Source: Echinostoma caproni (lineage: Eukaryota; Platyhelminthes; Trematoda; Plagiorchiida; Echinostomatidae). Taken from it: a DNA stretch of 64,000 bases. The position numbers were made by a program, and so were the translations under genes. Where the stretch lies: assembly GCA_900618425.1 (NCBI GenBank), contig UZAN01040252.1:5464-69463 (forward strand), written 5' to 3'. Numbering within the stretch: position 1 is the first letter of the stretch; each line of letters starts with the position of its first letter. Shown in pieces: positions 48,561 to 61,355 of the stretch. The notes under the pieces were generated by a model that saw nothing but the letters and a program-made list of their open reading frames with translations, made no database searches and was not told the DNA's origin.

Positions 48561-51500
48561 TTGCAGTTAAGTGCATACAAACAGTGAGGAATTAACCATC
48601 TCTCAAGGGGTAAAACCCACAACCAAAATAATCAACAGTTCCTGGTGTCTATGAAAAACCGAACGGGATATTCCAAACATTCCCCATCTAAAAAGATATC
48701 GATCATGCTTTATCAGTCTCTTGAGTAAGCCCCCAGTTTTCTGTTGTATCAACTTATTGTCATAGTCCGAAACGAATAGATGCATTGGAAAATATATTTT
48801 TCTTATCAACAGAAATCTTTTTTAACACATACCTTCAAAATATTCAGAATGCAAGATGTTTTTGCTGTTTAAGACATGCTGGAAATTCGGTGTAACTCAC
48901 TAATGCGTTTAAGTTGGTACTCAGATTCTCTAACGGTTTTCTACCTGAATATGACAAGGCAGATGAATAAATTCTAATCGTACATGCCTCTTTTGTAGAT
49001 TTTATTCTAGAATCTTATAATATAATGATAAATGGTGGGTTCCATCTTGCAACTCATCTAATTAACCCAATCACACCATGACTGAGCTATAAGGACAAAA
49101 CAAAGTGAGATACCGTACGACTGAAAGAGTTTTAAAGGGCATCTACCCGAACTTTTGCCAGTATTCTGCTCAATAAAGAAAGGATATCGTTGAAATTGTG
49201 GTTGGCAATATCTCACAATGACAATGAGTTCCCATCTTTCCCCCAAATTTTCATTTTAATTCAGTGAACAATAAACTTTCCGTTGTACTGAATAATGTTA
49301 GATTAAAAAAATCCATACAGTACTTATCATAAATATGAAGGTTTATTCACGGATCATGTGCTTATTTTTAATTGTCATAAGTTGATCCACGATAAATATT
49401 TTCACCGCATGGACTTGCGGCTCATCCAGTTTAACCTACCCCATCAAGGCGCCATTCTCCATTCAATCATTACCAAACTTCCAAATATAATGTGAATATT
49501 AACATTTCTAACTTGATATCCAGTAAATTTTGAAGGTCATTGTCATGGAAATATATTCTATCAGTTAGTTCAAAATAAAAAACCAGTGACCTTCAAACCT
49601 TTCAACTTTCATTCCACACCCTTCGACTTCTCATTTCATTTCTTTATGTTATGTTATTAACAAATGTATCACCGTCTTCTAAATTTGACAGTTCCTTAGG
49701 TATTCCATTTGTGACATAGAGATATCGTCAATCTTGCGAATGTTTGGTCCAGTATTGCATTTTATTCAAGCAACGATACCGGTACATAACTGTGATGGAT
49801 TGACCGAACGGAAAATCAAGTTGCACCGATCCAGAATCAGTGTGAATGCTCTCAGAAAACAAGTTGAATGCACTTTACTCCTACCCGGCATCCCTTCCAA
49901 TCAACCGCAAAAAACAGTGTCAAGAATATTGTGTGGCGTTACCACATACCGATATCATATTCTGCATCACTTAGCATGTGAATTGAAACTGCATACTGCT
50001 CGTGCATAGTATAGCTCTTTATTTTTGTTGTTGTATAACATTTCTATACAATGATCCCATAATCATTCATTTCATCCAATTACAGTGTTTGTGTTTAGAA
50101 TATGATGAGTGTTATTAAGGACGTATGATCGAAACATTGATGATCAAACATCAAAGCTGACTTTCCATTTATGCGAAATATATGCTGGATAAAAATAAAT
50201 ACTGATCCTCATTTCAACAAATGTTTGATGGATGTTTGATGGTAGACCATTTATTGTATCTTGAAATCTTGAAATTCTTCCATGACAAAACTCTTCTTCC
50301 TTATAAGATATGATCAAACCGTTCTCCAGACTTAATTTCAGCAAACGGACTGTATGAACATCATGTTGGATGAGGTCATAGTTTTGTTGATATAAATGCA
50401 AGCTTGTCAATTTTGAGTTTAAAAGCAAAGAAGGAACCACCTATTGTAGACCACCATTATTGCAACATAATAAACAACGTGACAGGTTGAATGCAAAACA
50501 AATACTTAGTGATGAAAAGGAACCGCAAGTGGTGTCTATTTTACCCTTTATCAATATAAGAATAAGTACATTTCAGTAAATCCGTTACTCGATTTGACTC
50601 CGTTTTTATAATAAACTAAAACTGAAAAAGTACTTTGCGAATTACGTTAAAGCGTTAGTTGGTGGAAATAGATATTCGTAATTACGTGAACTCTCAATCT
50701 GTTTTTTAAGCAACTGTATCCTGGAAGATAAAGACTTGAATCACGAAAGTGTATTTATGTTTTAGGATTCGATTTGTATCCGGTAAATTAGACCATCTTA
50801 TTAAATTATGGTTTAGAAAACACAATTAAATTTGCCTGGATAACATATAACTTCTTATGGGCAGTGTGGAAAGCATTTTTAAACTGCATAAACTTTTATC
50901 ACTTCATCAAAGCCATCTTGGTAACCTACAATTAAGTGAACTCCCACCAAGTCCTACAATGTGATGGTAATCGAATCCGGTTAATCTTGTGTGAAAACGT
51001 GTAAATCACAGCCGATTATCCGTTGCACGAAAAAAACTATTTTACCTTGTTATCCTACTGGCTCTGGGCATCCTTTGGACTGGCGATGTTTATTGTTATT
51101 TTATATAATAAATGAGCCAGAGGTTTTACGCTCTCAATCAAGAGGACGACAAACATGAAAAATTACACCTTGTAACGTTCACTCTGTTTTCATTATTTAT
51201 GATTAGGAGAAGCAGACGTCAGTTCTTGAAGTCATCGTATTGACTCTTACTCTGTGGCAAAAGAGTATTTTTCATTTCGGTCATTAATTTATTGATCGGT
51301 TGACAAAACTCAATATAAAATGCGCGAAAAGTCAGCTTAATGTTTCATGTAGGACACACGTTCATAAACTGTTCAACAACAGAATGTGTCGCTTTCATTC
51401 GCGTATCCTTTATTTTGGACAAAACTTGCGCAGAGCAGACGAATTATCATACCATGGAAAAACGTTGCGCATGTTTTACAGCTCTGGAGAAATCGATTTA

Positions 51501-52974
51501 CATATGTATCAGCCTTTGTTCGAAAACATGATCGCGATTCAAATAGAAAATTCCAATAAAGTAGTGAATCAGTAAAACCCTATTAGCGCTCGGTCTTTTG
51601 TAAAATGATTTTTTGCATTGAAAATTGTTTATTGTCGTATTAACGAGCATAGTCAACCATGCAGTAAACTACAATGACACCGAAACGAAGGTGTTGTCCA
51701 TGAATATATTTTTCAAACTTCCTGTTCACTAGAGGACTAGGCGTCATACAACGACAAAAAAAGTAAAATTGGATCACCAACACAGTGTACTTCGGGAGAT
51801 TTACAAAACAGCACTAACAATGTGTAGGTTATTGTGTGAAAAAATTTGCATAACCAGCGAGGATCAAGTAGAATAACTCATCGAACCTCGCGATACGTAA
51901 TTTAATCAACCTCCGCCTGGTATTATCATATGGCATGGTAGTGCTATGAGGACAGGAGAACTCTTGTATTACATTTTTTACCTGTACCAATATGGTCTGT
52001 TCTATTCATTCAGAAAGGAAAAAACAGAAATCTGGATAAACAAGGTCACTTGGTTTAGGCGTGTATCTTTGTAGGTGTTATGTTGCACAAAGGTCACCAA
52101 AAGATTGAAAATGTTCGGAAATCGATTAACCCAAAACATTCAAAAAATGTTTGTCACTTGAATGGTAGTTTTTGAAAATTTAGACTGTTGCACCTTCCAC
52201 CCTGAATGAGCTGCATTTTTATTTGATCTAACTGATCACAAAATTTATCGTAATGGGTTTAGTCTGTTAGCTTTGTTCTTCATGTAGCATCGTGTTGCGG
52301 TTTGCATTAATTTTGTTCAAGAACATTCAAGCGATTAGCGAGTTATGTGGGAAAGGCCATCAGAAAATTTTATATTCAATCTATACCAGTCATAAAGTTC
52401 ATTTTGGGAAACAAAAATGCTTTCAGTGTCCCGCGTGAATACTTTTGATTGCGTATGAGAAAAGTCTACATTTATAATCAGTAATAAATTGCGCGATAAA
52501 CTACTCTCCGATATTACCTTTCAACTGGTGATCAATATGGGATTCACCTGGTAGATAAATTTAAAAACGGTAAGTTTTCTTTACTCGCGACCAAGTACAG
52601 CAGTTCTTCAATGAGCCACTAACGGTGGATGAACACACCTTGTGACAGCTGCTCGCACTGCAGCGAACCATTCAGTACGCCATCATTGTTTAAGGGGGTT
52701 GATTGGACTTGGAACTTTCACATAGGTTGGCATGACAATCAACAACCAAAGTACCTCTCAATAATTCTCAAAGACATTGATATCATACAATAAATAAAAA
52801 CGTCTGTTATTTGTAACTAACTAATCCAGTATTTTTAACTTGAATATCTAAGTGTGAAATGAGAAGGAAAGGTCTTTAGCCGTAACTATCTTTATGCTTG
52901 CTATCCTATTTCAGTCATGGATTCATCAAGATTTTGGGAGATTACCTAGTTCTAAACGTGTTCTTATGTTTCAG
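48561..52974. other. No recognised genes
   Basis: No supported exon, repeat or RNA gene. A plus-strand open frame at 49734-50009 (91 codons) is GC-richer than its flanks, but matches nothing I know and has no obvious splice sites. Confidence 0.5.
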
Positions 52975-53165
52975 GGTTGCATCCCAATGTGTATTGGTAC
53001 TCTATCACCTACGATTGCTTCGCACGCGGTCAACGACATATGGTATCCTTATGGCGTTTTCTGAGACTTGAAAGACCTCCCCCACAGCCATCGCCAACGT
53101 ACTTAAAAATGAAGCGTTTCGCGGGTAAAGCTGCTTTTGTAACACTTCAACGTGTAATGGTCTGA
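52975..53165 (+). CDS. Possible orphan terminal exon or repeat fragment
   Basis: GC-richer block preceded by a good acceptor (cgtgttcttatgtttcag). It is open for 62 codons to TGA at 53163-53165 and includes FLRLERPPPQPSPTYLKMKR. No domain is recognised and no upstream exon was found. The Pro-rich peptide could equally be a piece of an unrecognised interspersed repeat, and the opposite strand is also open at 53005-53253. Function unknown. Confidence 0.2.
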
Positions 53166-54579
53166 TCTGATCCATCACTCGTCTGACGGGCATAAGGAAG
53201 TGTGGTTCTATTGCTCCACGCAGAGCACGTTTATCATAATCCGCTTGATCCACTCTTTGAAAATTAGGATTAGCGCGGATTTGCAGAGAAGGGGATTTCG
53301 CGAGAGCTAGTGAAAAATAAACAAGAGTGATCGCTTAATCCGGGACAAGAACACTTCGAGCGGACATTAACAATATACTTCGGAGGAAAACAAGTATCGA
53401 TTTGCTACGTTAACTACGCTAACTATAGGAATATTTTACTTCATTGGATAAACCGTTCATTTATGTATCGCAAAAAATCTGTCAGTCATTAGCACAGGTT
53501 GGTTTTATTCAATCAATTAAAACATTACTCGGATTTCCATTGTTCATTCATAATTAGTAGGTTAAATAACTATTTCTTTTACGTACTGTCTTATACGATC
53601 AATCAACTTCAGCTATATGGCCGTGTTTAGCTGGTTCTTGTGACCCTGAGTTTTGATTGAGTTCAGTATGGTTCAGTTTGAATAATTGTTAACTATGCAC
53701 TGTCGTGCTTCATGTTATAGTAAAGGATTTCACAAACTCACAAAAACATGCATACGCATTGAAAACATTTTTTATAAAATAAATACATATAAAGTGATGT
53801 TTTCATCATTCATAATTTCTCGATAGATTATTTTACTTGCTGAGTATGTCCAAAAAACGGAAGCAGTGACAAGCACCTGGTTATAGGTGGACAACAACGA
53901 TAAAAAATGCTGCTCTCTTGTCCTTTGGACCAATCCCATTCGTTTAAAAAATATCCTACTGGCAAAATTTTCATTCCGAACCAAATCTACACAAATAGTA
54001 CAACAGCCGATAATTTGGCTACTTTTTACAAACCACTGCTTCGCAAACACGCTGTAAAAAACACCACTCAAATTAATGCTTACCGGGTGAATCCCATATC
54101 GTATCTAAATTTTTAGACATGACCGCGCGATTTGAAAACATTCTTCTGCACGGACTCTGATAGATATGACGATGAAATTAGTTACATATAGGTCAATCAT
54201 ATCTGGTCTGCGAAAAAACCATAACTCGCAAACGAACGAATTGCCACCAAAATTAAGAAAAGAGAATGCTCGACAAGATCCACACAGTCGGTTGTTGCAG
54301 GTCACTCATCGTAGAATAACACCACCGCAGCAGAGAGCACAGTAATGCTTAAAATTTGCGGTAAAATTAGCAACAGTCCTCGGCTCTAAACCTTGGACCA
54401 AAAATTCATTTTCGAGTACTGCTTTTTCCAATTTGCAAGCCTCTTGTATTGTTTCAATGTCTTGATTTTGTGGGGTTTTACTCAGATTTCAAACTTCCGA
54501 TGTTCCAGAAAGCGTTTGGATTGTTTATTTCGATGTGAATAACAAATAGGTAGGTGTAGTTCATCTGAATCCAGTAATT

Positions 54580-54760
54580 CTTTACTTCCTTGTTCCATTT
54601 ATTGAACATACAAATGTAAAGCCAACTTTCTGGAAGGAGGCTGCGGCCATGCAAATGTTGCCTGGAGAAAATACAGATATAGGGAAGACGGACGGCGGTG
54701 GAACGTTTTGCACCCGGGACACCCAGGTCACTAGTTGGTGACCTAAACACTTGTTTTGTT
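54580..54760 (-). repeat. tRNA-derived SINE, family 1, copy 3 (most degraded)
   Basis: The minus strand keeps the body gcatggccgcagcctccttc and the tail acatttgtatgttcaataaa found in the copies at 29.5 and 37.3 kb. The tRNA-like head is decayed: the B-box region reads cccgggtgcaaaacgttcc. The orientation is again minus. Confidence 0.7.
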
Positions 54761-55217
54761 TTACAAGTGTTCTGAACGTTAACCTGACAGTTTCATAACA
54801 ATCACAATCCAACGGTAAATAAACATATTCACAATTTCATATAAATAATAAATACAGAAAAATGTTCAACCGTTCAATTTGAGTTCTAACAAATATATAT
54901 CTCCCACAATACCCTTTTATTTGACTTTACCGGTAAATTTAAATTTTAACTTTTTAAGGAACATTTCATGTAGCATGATCAGAATACTTATTTTACTAGC
55001 ACTGTGGTGATCAAATGAGGTTGTTTTGATGAATTTTCACAAATTCTAAAACCTGTGCTAGTTTATTTTAACCATGATAATTCGTAAAACGAAATATTGC
55101 CTGAAGGGAACCCACCTGCTTTTATTTGATTTCTTCATATTCACGTACATCATTTTCACTAATTTGCATATTTTTCACCACAAAGGAAGTTCAATGTTTT
55201 TATCTTTGTCACTACAG

Positions 55218-55331
55218 TGCACTATCTGGTTTAAGAGTGCAGTTTTAGTTTCGATTCCACAAGGACTACGCAGTTTTGAGGAGGAGAATGACCTACATGT
55301 ATTATGGGAAACACTAGATTTCGAAATGTAG
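55218..55331 (+). CDS. Possible orphan terminal exon, unknown
   Basis: A strong acceptor (tttttatctttgtcactacag) is followed by 37 open codons ending in TAG, including VSIPQGLRSFEEENDLHVLW. The acidic, Leu/Trp-rich end is unlike random AT-rich DNA, but no partner exon or family was found. Chance cannot be excluded. Confidence 0.2.
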   Translation, partial: CTIWFKSAVLVSIPQGLRSFEEENDLHVLWETLDFEM

Positions 55332-58300
55332 GAGCTCAAGTAGTTCGTTGTTTTCGTACCTGGATTCATGATTATTCGCAATATTTACTATTGATATTTC
55401 ATTTAAACACAAACGTAAACATGAAAGTGGTTAGCCGTACCTGACTACGGCACGTCTAGGCGCTAAATGCTAATAGAATGCAACTTTGATAAAATGATGA
55501 AAAGCATTTGGTTTGGAGTCGACTGTTTCAAGATTTTATTCTTCAGTTTCGGTGACTTTTTTCAATGTTTGATCCTTGTTTAGCATGTTCAATGTTTTTG
55601 GTATGGCGGTTCACTGGTCCGAATTGTTCGCATAAACAGATATTGCCTTAGCTAATTAGCTCATTAAGCTATTTCTTTATTCGCATATCGAAACACTGTG
55701 AGCCAGAAAATATATATATGCGTTTCATCATGCCGTCAGTTGACCGCATCAACCTAGATACGCTCGACTATTTGATGGATCTTACCACTGCGCACTGGCA
55801 GTATAGTCAATTACAAAACTTCTCCAACGCAGTGTGTTTATATTCTAACTAGCGCTGTCGCTCAACAAAAATTGAGAGTGTTTGTTTTCGGAATTCCGCA
55901 AAACTTCAAGAATGAATATGATTCATACTTAAAGACTTACACTCGTGGGTTATATACTTTGGTTGTTGTAATTTTATTAACTTGTCAANAATTGATTTAT
56001 TGACGAATTTCACTGTTCATAAGTTTTCCACTTTTGTTTTAACTAGTTCTCTGGATAGATATGCCATCCATTTGGGGCAGTCCTAGTTCTGTTCTGTTCG
56101 AATATTTGATCATACTGGAATAAAGATGAAACTGCTATACATTACCCTCATACGACAAATACACACGTAGCTGCAGTTTAGACTTTCGGTTTAGAAATCG
56201 AACCGTACAGTCCTTATTACACACTGACGATCTCAAGCGGACAATGGCAACTGCAAATAATATACCGTAAATTTAAATATTTCTGATGTGTAGTTATCCT
56301 CTAAAACATTCACCATATAGGAACCGCAAGAGAATCAAACTTCGAGATTAAGACTGTATACCTCGCACTTTTATTAAAATAAATATTTCAAAATAATCGT
56401 GAGTTACTAATTCCACCTATGACGTTCCTTTCCATTTCGTATCACCTTTTATTCGTTATTGAAAACGTGAAATTTAATAAAGTGGGAAAAAATTGGAATC
56501 TGACTGTTTCTTTATTCTTTTCACGGGTGAATACTCCTTAGGAAGCACGTACGTTAATATGAGCTAGAAAATACAAAATACAACCGCTGCCTCAGACCTG
56601 TTTCCTCACTCACAGCGGATAGGCTTCTGGCAAAAAGCTGACAGGGGGATAGAATTAGATGAAACATTTTTACTATTAATTTGAAGCATAATGCTAAATT
56701 CTCCTTTTTTCTTCCTTTGTGGTAATGACTTGATCTATTCTAATTATTCCGGAAGTATAAACATTTCATGCACTTATCATGTGAGTGACGTAAGGTTTAT
56801 TTGACTCGACAAATAAATAGTTTACTGAATGATGGATGGGCTCAAAATGAATGTAAAGTTTCGTGATTTAGGGGAAAAGGATAATGTGCTAACAGTAAAT
56901 CCACGCTCTGCAATGCAGGCAATTGTGGGCAACTGACGAATGTGTTTGTGTTGTCTATTTGTCAGCACAAACTTGGGCGCATAAACTTTACTTAAACACA
57001 ATTAACTAGACAATCGATGAATTGAAAAGAAAGCCAGTGATCTTCATAAATTGGAGATTATGTGCGTTCAAAATTTTTACAATTTTGGTTACTGACGGGA
57101 CCCCTAAATTTATGAGGGTTACAATAAAAATACAATAAGAAAGGAAATCTCTTCGTAAGAGGATAAATGAAGTTATTCTCCTATGAAGAACTGATACAGA
57201 AACAAAATTAGAAAGAAAATGGACTTTGTGAACTGAACGGGATCATATACACACCAGTAGGTTTTCCGTTCGTTTTAAAACAGAAGACCCCGCTTCGCAG
57301 TTCGCGTCTTTCCTTATAAATACAAATTCGTAAACAGTGCTGCTTAATTGTTCCATGTTTAGCTTTATATTCAACATTGAAGTGAAGATCACTAATCAAC
57401 AACAGACAAACGGTTGGTTTTCTAATTGTAGTCTTAAAATTATTTCCTCAAAAAGAGCGATATAAGTGCATCAATTGTTCCCAATCAATGTTTCTGGTGC
57501 ACGAATAAACCAAAACGTTTGTCATATACTGAGTACAAAATAATTGACCTTTTTATTATGTTTTTCGCTATTCTAATCATTTTCTCTCACGACTGACAAA
57601 AGATAAAGGATGTTTACCCTTAAAATCTTGCTCCCCGTTCAAAGCCTTGAAAATTTGTGGTGAAATATATTCGAACTAAATAATGTTAAAGTCGTAGTTT
57701 GGATATTTTCAATGATGGTGTGTGCCACAACTTCAATCAAAAGTCACGAGAGCACAGAGGTTGGCTGAGTCAGAGTCAACTGCGCGCTGGTGTACAGTCA
57801 AGTTCTTAGGATGTCTCAAGTCTACAGTTTTCAGAATAAATCATGAAAATAAGCTTTTAAATATATATCAGATTTTATCTCGAAATTTCTCTCCAGAGCT
57901 CCATCAAGAACGTCCACAAGCTGGAATAAAACATTTAAACCATGTGCAAATCGTTCCATCTTAGTTACACTGAAATGTACGGTTACTAAAAGAAAAATGA
58001 CAAGACATCTTAAATACACACTGGGAGGTTGGAAATCGATCACTTCTCTTTATCTTTTCCCAAGCGACCCTTGTCAATGAAGGTTTGTTTACCTATCGGG
58101 TCTACCGCAGTCGCAATGGCGTGATACAACTATAAAAATCCCATACGTCTTCCTCAAATGATTTAAACAGATGACTCATCAAGCATATATATTGCTCGAG
58201 CTATAATTACGATGGATTCGGAAGGTATACAGTGCGTGGCATACCGGCGTGTTGAAATCCCTGAAGCTATCGCCGATTTCAGTACATGCTCCCAATTTCA

Positions 58301-60540
58301 AATCAGCACTCATCCACCACCCGCAGCCACTTGTCAGAACTTTTAATAACAGCGTTGTTCCCAATTTAGTGTTAAGCATATCCAATTTTTTTGTATTGTA
58401 TTGAGTGACTTTTGTAAAATCACAAATACCATCAATAACTTTTTATTCTGCGTTTTAAGTAATCCTTTTCCTTTCTTTTCAATGGTTCTCAAATTATGTT
58501 ATCGGGCTTTACTGTAATTTATGCACTATGCTTAAACCTCACTCTGTAAAACGTTTTTGACTAGATTTTGGATACAAAGAGTCTGGAAACGTGATTATTT
58601 GGTTATTCAATCTCTTAGAGAACTGATTACGAAAGCATTAGCGTTCTCCGTTTTCGAACTTCCCAAATTACTGTGACGGTTGACGTTATTCTTCAGGGGA
58701 AGCAAAGAACTTTCATACGTACTTAGATTTTTACTGACCAAAACAATCTGACTAAATTTGAAAAAATCACGTTAAAGAAGGCTTGGACATGGTATAAGAG
58801 GTGCCACGGGAAAGGGTCTCGTTGAGCAAAAACTCAGTTGAAAAGAAACACTGGCAGAAATTGCCTATCAAGAAGTGGTCAAAACGGTAGAGCAGCTGTA
58901 CTACCTCGTCAGATGTAGCGTTCAACCAGAACATTACAATCCCCGAAAACAACATGATGTCACAATTCTAGCAAAAGTGAGTTATTTTTTGCAACACAAT
59001 AAGTAAACAATACTTTTCAGGTTTGTGCTTTTCCATTCCTTAACATCAAAGAATTAAGGCTCCTTATGCAAAGACCATCACTGGAGAACGATGGTTTGGG
59101 TCAAACCTGACGGCGAGTGAAAAACAAGCTTAGAGACCCTGTTAATACAGTATCCGTTTTTTTATGCACCTATTATTTATTTTTGTCTCAATCAAATATT
59201 TGTTGTCGGTTAACTGTCAAAACGAGATACTTACATTCTTAAGTGGTAATAATACACCATGCACGCTTAACTATTCTATTGTTTGTTCATACTCCGGTAA
59301 GCCCACTACTTTCATANCTTTCATAATATTCAAAACCTGTGTTTACACCCGGAGGATTTCATATCACATACCATGCCGGTGGTGATAATTGTGTAACGGC
59401 GTTATGATAAACAGCAATCATTTGCCGATATCCACTGGAAATGACGTTCTCAATACGAAGCGAAACCTTCATTCGTGACCCCGTNACTTTTATCCTTCTT
59501 TTGGTGTTCTTTGGATTTTATACACCTCAGAAAAAAGTTCTTGGTGCAAGGTCTCCACATCTTAAATTTCCAAGTTCACTTCTGATATCAGACTATAGAT
59601 TATGAAATGCTATACCCAAACACTCACCAACAAATAGTTGCGAATGAAAGAAATCGAAGCGGCCTTGTCGTTGTAAATATTAGTGCTAAACTTTCGTTTT
59701 TTAAATGCAGATCCAAGGTATTGGAAATTTCATCTGTGCATAGTTTACTAAAGAAATTGACGTCTATGCCAACTATGATTGTTATTCTATCAGTGTATTT
59801 GTTTTCTGAAAATTTCGGGAGACGTTTGCTCACAATCAACCCATATGGATACTGATCACCTCAAATCCGCCAAGGAGATTAACCAAAACCGATGCCAATG
59901 CTATGCCAAAGACTATGCTTTACTAATCCAAAGCTTTCTCAAAAGTAATACTTTGTGCTCTTGTATGCGAACGGGGTAATAACAGCACACAAACAATCAC
60001 AGTGTACACCCCCGTATTCTGAATATACAATCGATGCTGTTGAATATAACATTCAATCAGAATGAAGCTAAAGTTTTCCATAAGTTTCGTTGAGATCATA
60101 CAAGTATGTTCCCCGTACATCTCCAAAAAAGCATTTTTCATACAACCTTACCAGAAAAAGATTTATTGCTTTATAAACGATGAAGGGATAGGGTGAGTAA
60201 AGCAAAGAGATCCTGGTTCCGAATTGATCATCTTTGAGACAGAGGCTATAAATTCAATCCTAGTATTTTTATTATCCGTCTCACATTCATCAACTTTATT
60301 TCAAAGTTCAGAAAATTATTGTCGCAATTACCATTAAAGTTTAAAGTACTTACAATGACGAGACAGCCAAAGGAACGTAGTTAAAGGTTGTCTTTAAACA
60401 TAAAACTGAATACCATGAGCTTACGAGTAACAGAATGATCATTGATTTGTACAAGCCGAAAGGCAATTAGGTCAATTTCCGATTGAGGCACGAGAACCAA
60501 ATTGAATATAGGTTATAGTTAAAATGGAAGACATAATATA
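55332..60540. other. No recognised genes
   Basis: AT-rich DNA with undetermined single bases at 55989, 59317 and 59485. A GC-richer patch at 58212-58346 is open for 44 codons on the plus strand (MDSEGIQCVAYRRVEIPEAI and onward) and also open on the minus strand. It may be a repeat fragment. Nothing else is supported. Confidence 0.5.
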
Positions 60541-60541
60541 A

Positions 60542-61355
60542 CGAACAAGCTTGTCTTCGATAACTTCCTCATCTGGCTAATACAATATATAAATAGGTAA
60601 CAGGTATATCACATTTGCATAACGTTTGACGTGTGTATAGATTGGATTGGTAGATATAATTAGTAGTTTGTGTGATGATTGACAAACAAAAATATATAAA
60701 TAAATTTCCTATTTCTACCTTTTCTATGATTATCCACTCATTTGTTTACTCATGTTTGGCAAGCTACATAGGTGGAACCATCAGGCAGTTTTCCCAGAGG
60801 ATCAAAGAACACAAACCACCTGGTTGACTACTGGGGACAGAAAAAACCATCTCAAGTTCCATTGTAGAATATCTTCCAAATGCGACATACTGTGAATTAA
60901 GATGCCTTCAAGGTGATCTACCGAGTGCCTCCTTGTCCATCTAAGGCTGTTCGTCAATAACATTTACCAACAGTTGAGGTAGCAGCCATTAGTCTGTTTA
61001 CCTCTTCGCCTTGATCCCAGAAGCGATTCGTTAAAACATTTCAAATGCCATGGCCACGGAGTGAATTCAGTCGCATGACTTTAGCTGACTGTTTCCATGA
61101 CCCCTTGACTCGTTCGATTGACCCCGTGCCCCAAACAGGTGATGATTAACCTTTACTTGGTTCTAACCCTCATGTGACACATTCCTATTCCCATCCACTG
61201 ATTTTTTTTATTTGTACACCACACACAAACAACTAACTAGATTTAGCAATCCAATCCATACACAGGTCAAACGTTGTTCAAACGTGATATGCCTATAACC
61301 TTTTTACATAACTGCATTAACCAGATGAGGAATTTATCGAAAACGAGGTTGTTCG
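60542..61355 (+). mobile_element. Compact Penelope-like fragment with inverted terminal arms
   Basis: The internal part (60745-61050) encodes, with frameshifts, a PLE C-terminus: ATYIGGTIRQFSQRIKEHKP then PPGW, ISSSIVEYLPNATY, and FKVIYRVPPCPSKAVRQ followed by HLPTVEVAAIS. This is a GIY-YIG-like nuclease (YIGGT) and the conserved tail. The RT domain is absent. Left arm 60542 to about 60690 and right arm about 61215-61355 are inverted copies, roughly 75-80 percent alike by eye. Each carries a hammerhead-like core, on the right arm plus strand ccagatgaggaatttatcg then aaaacg. The element is 5'-truncated and inactive as a coding unit. Confidence 0.85.
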
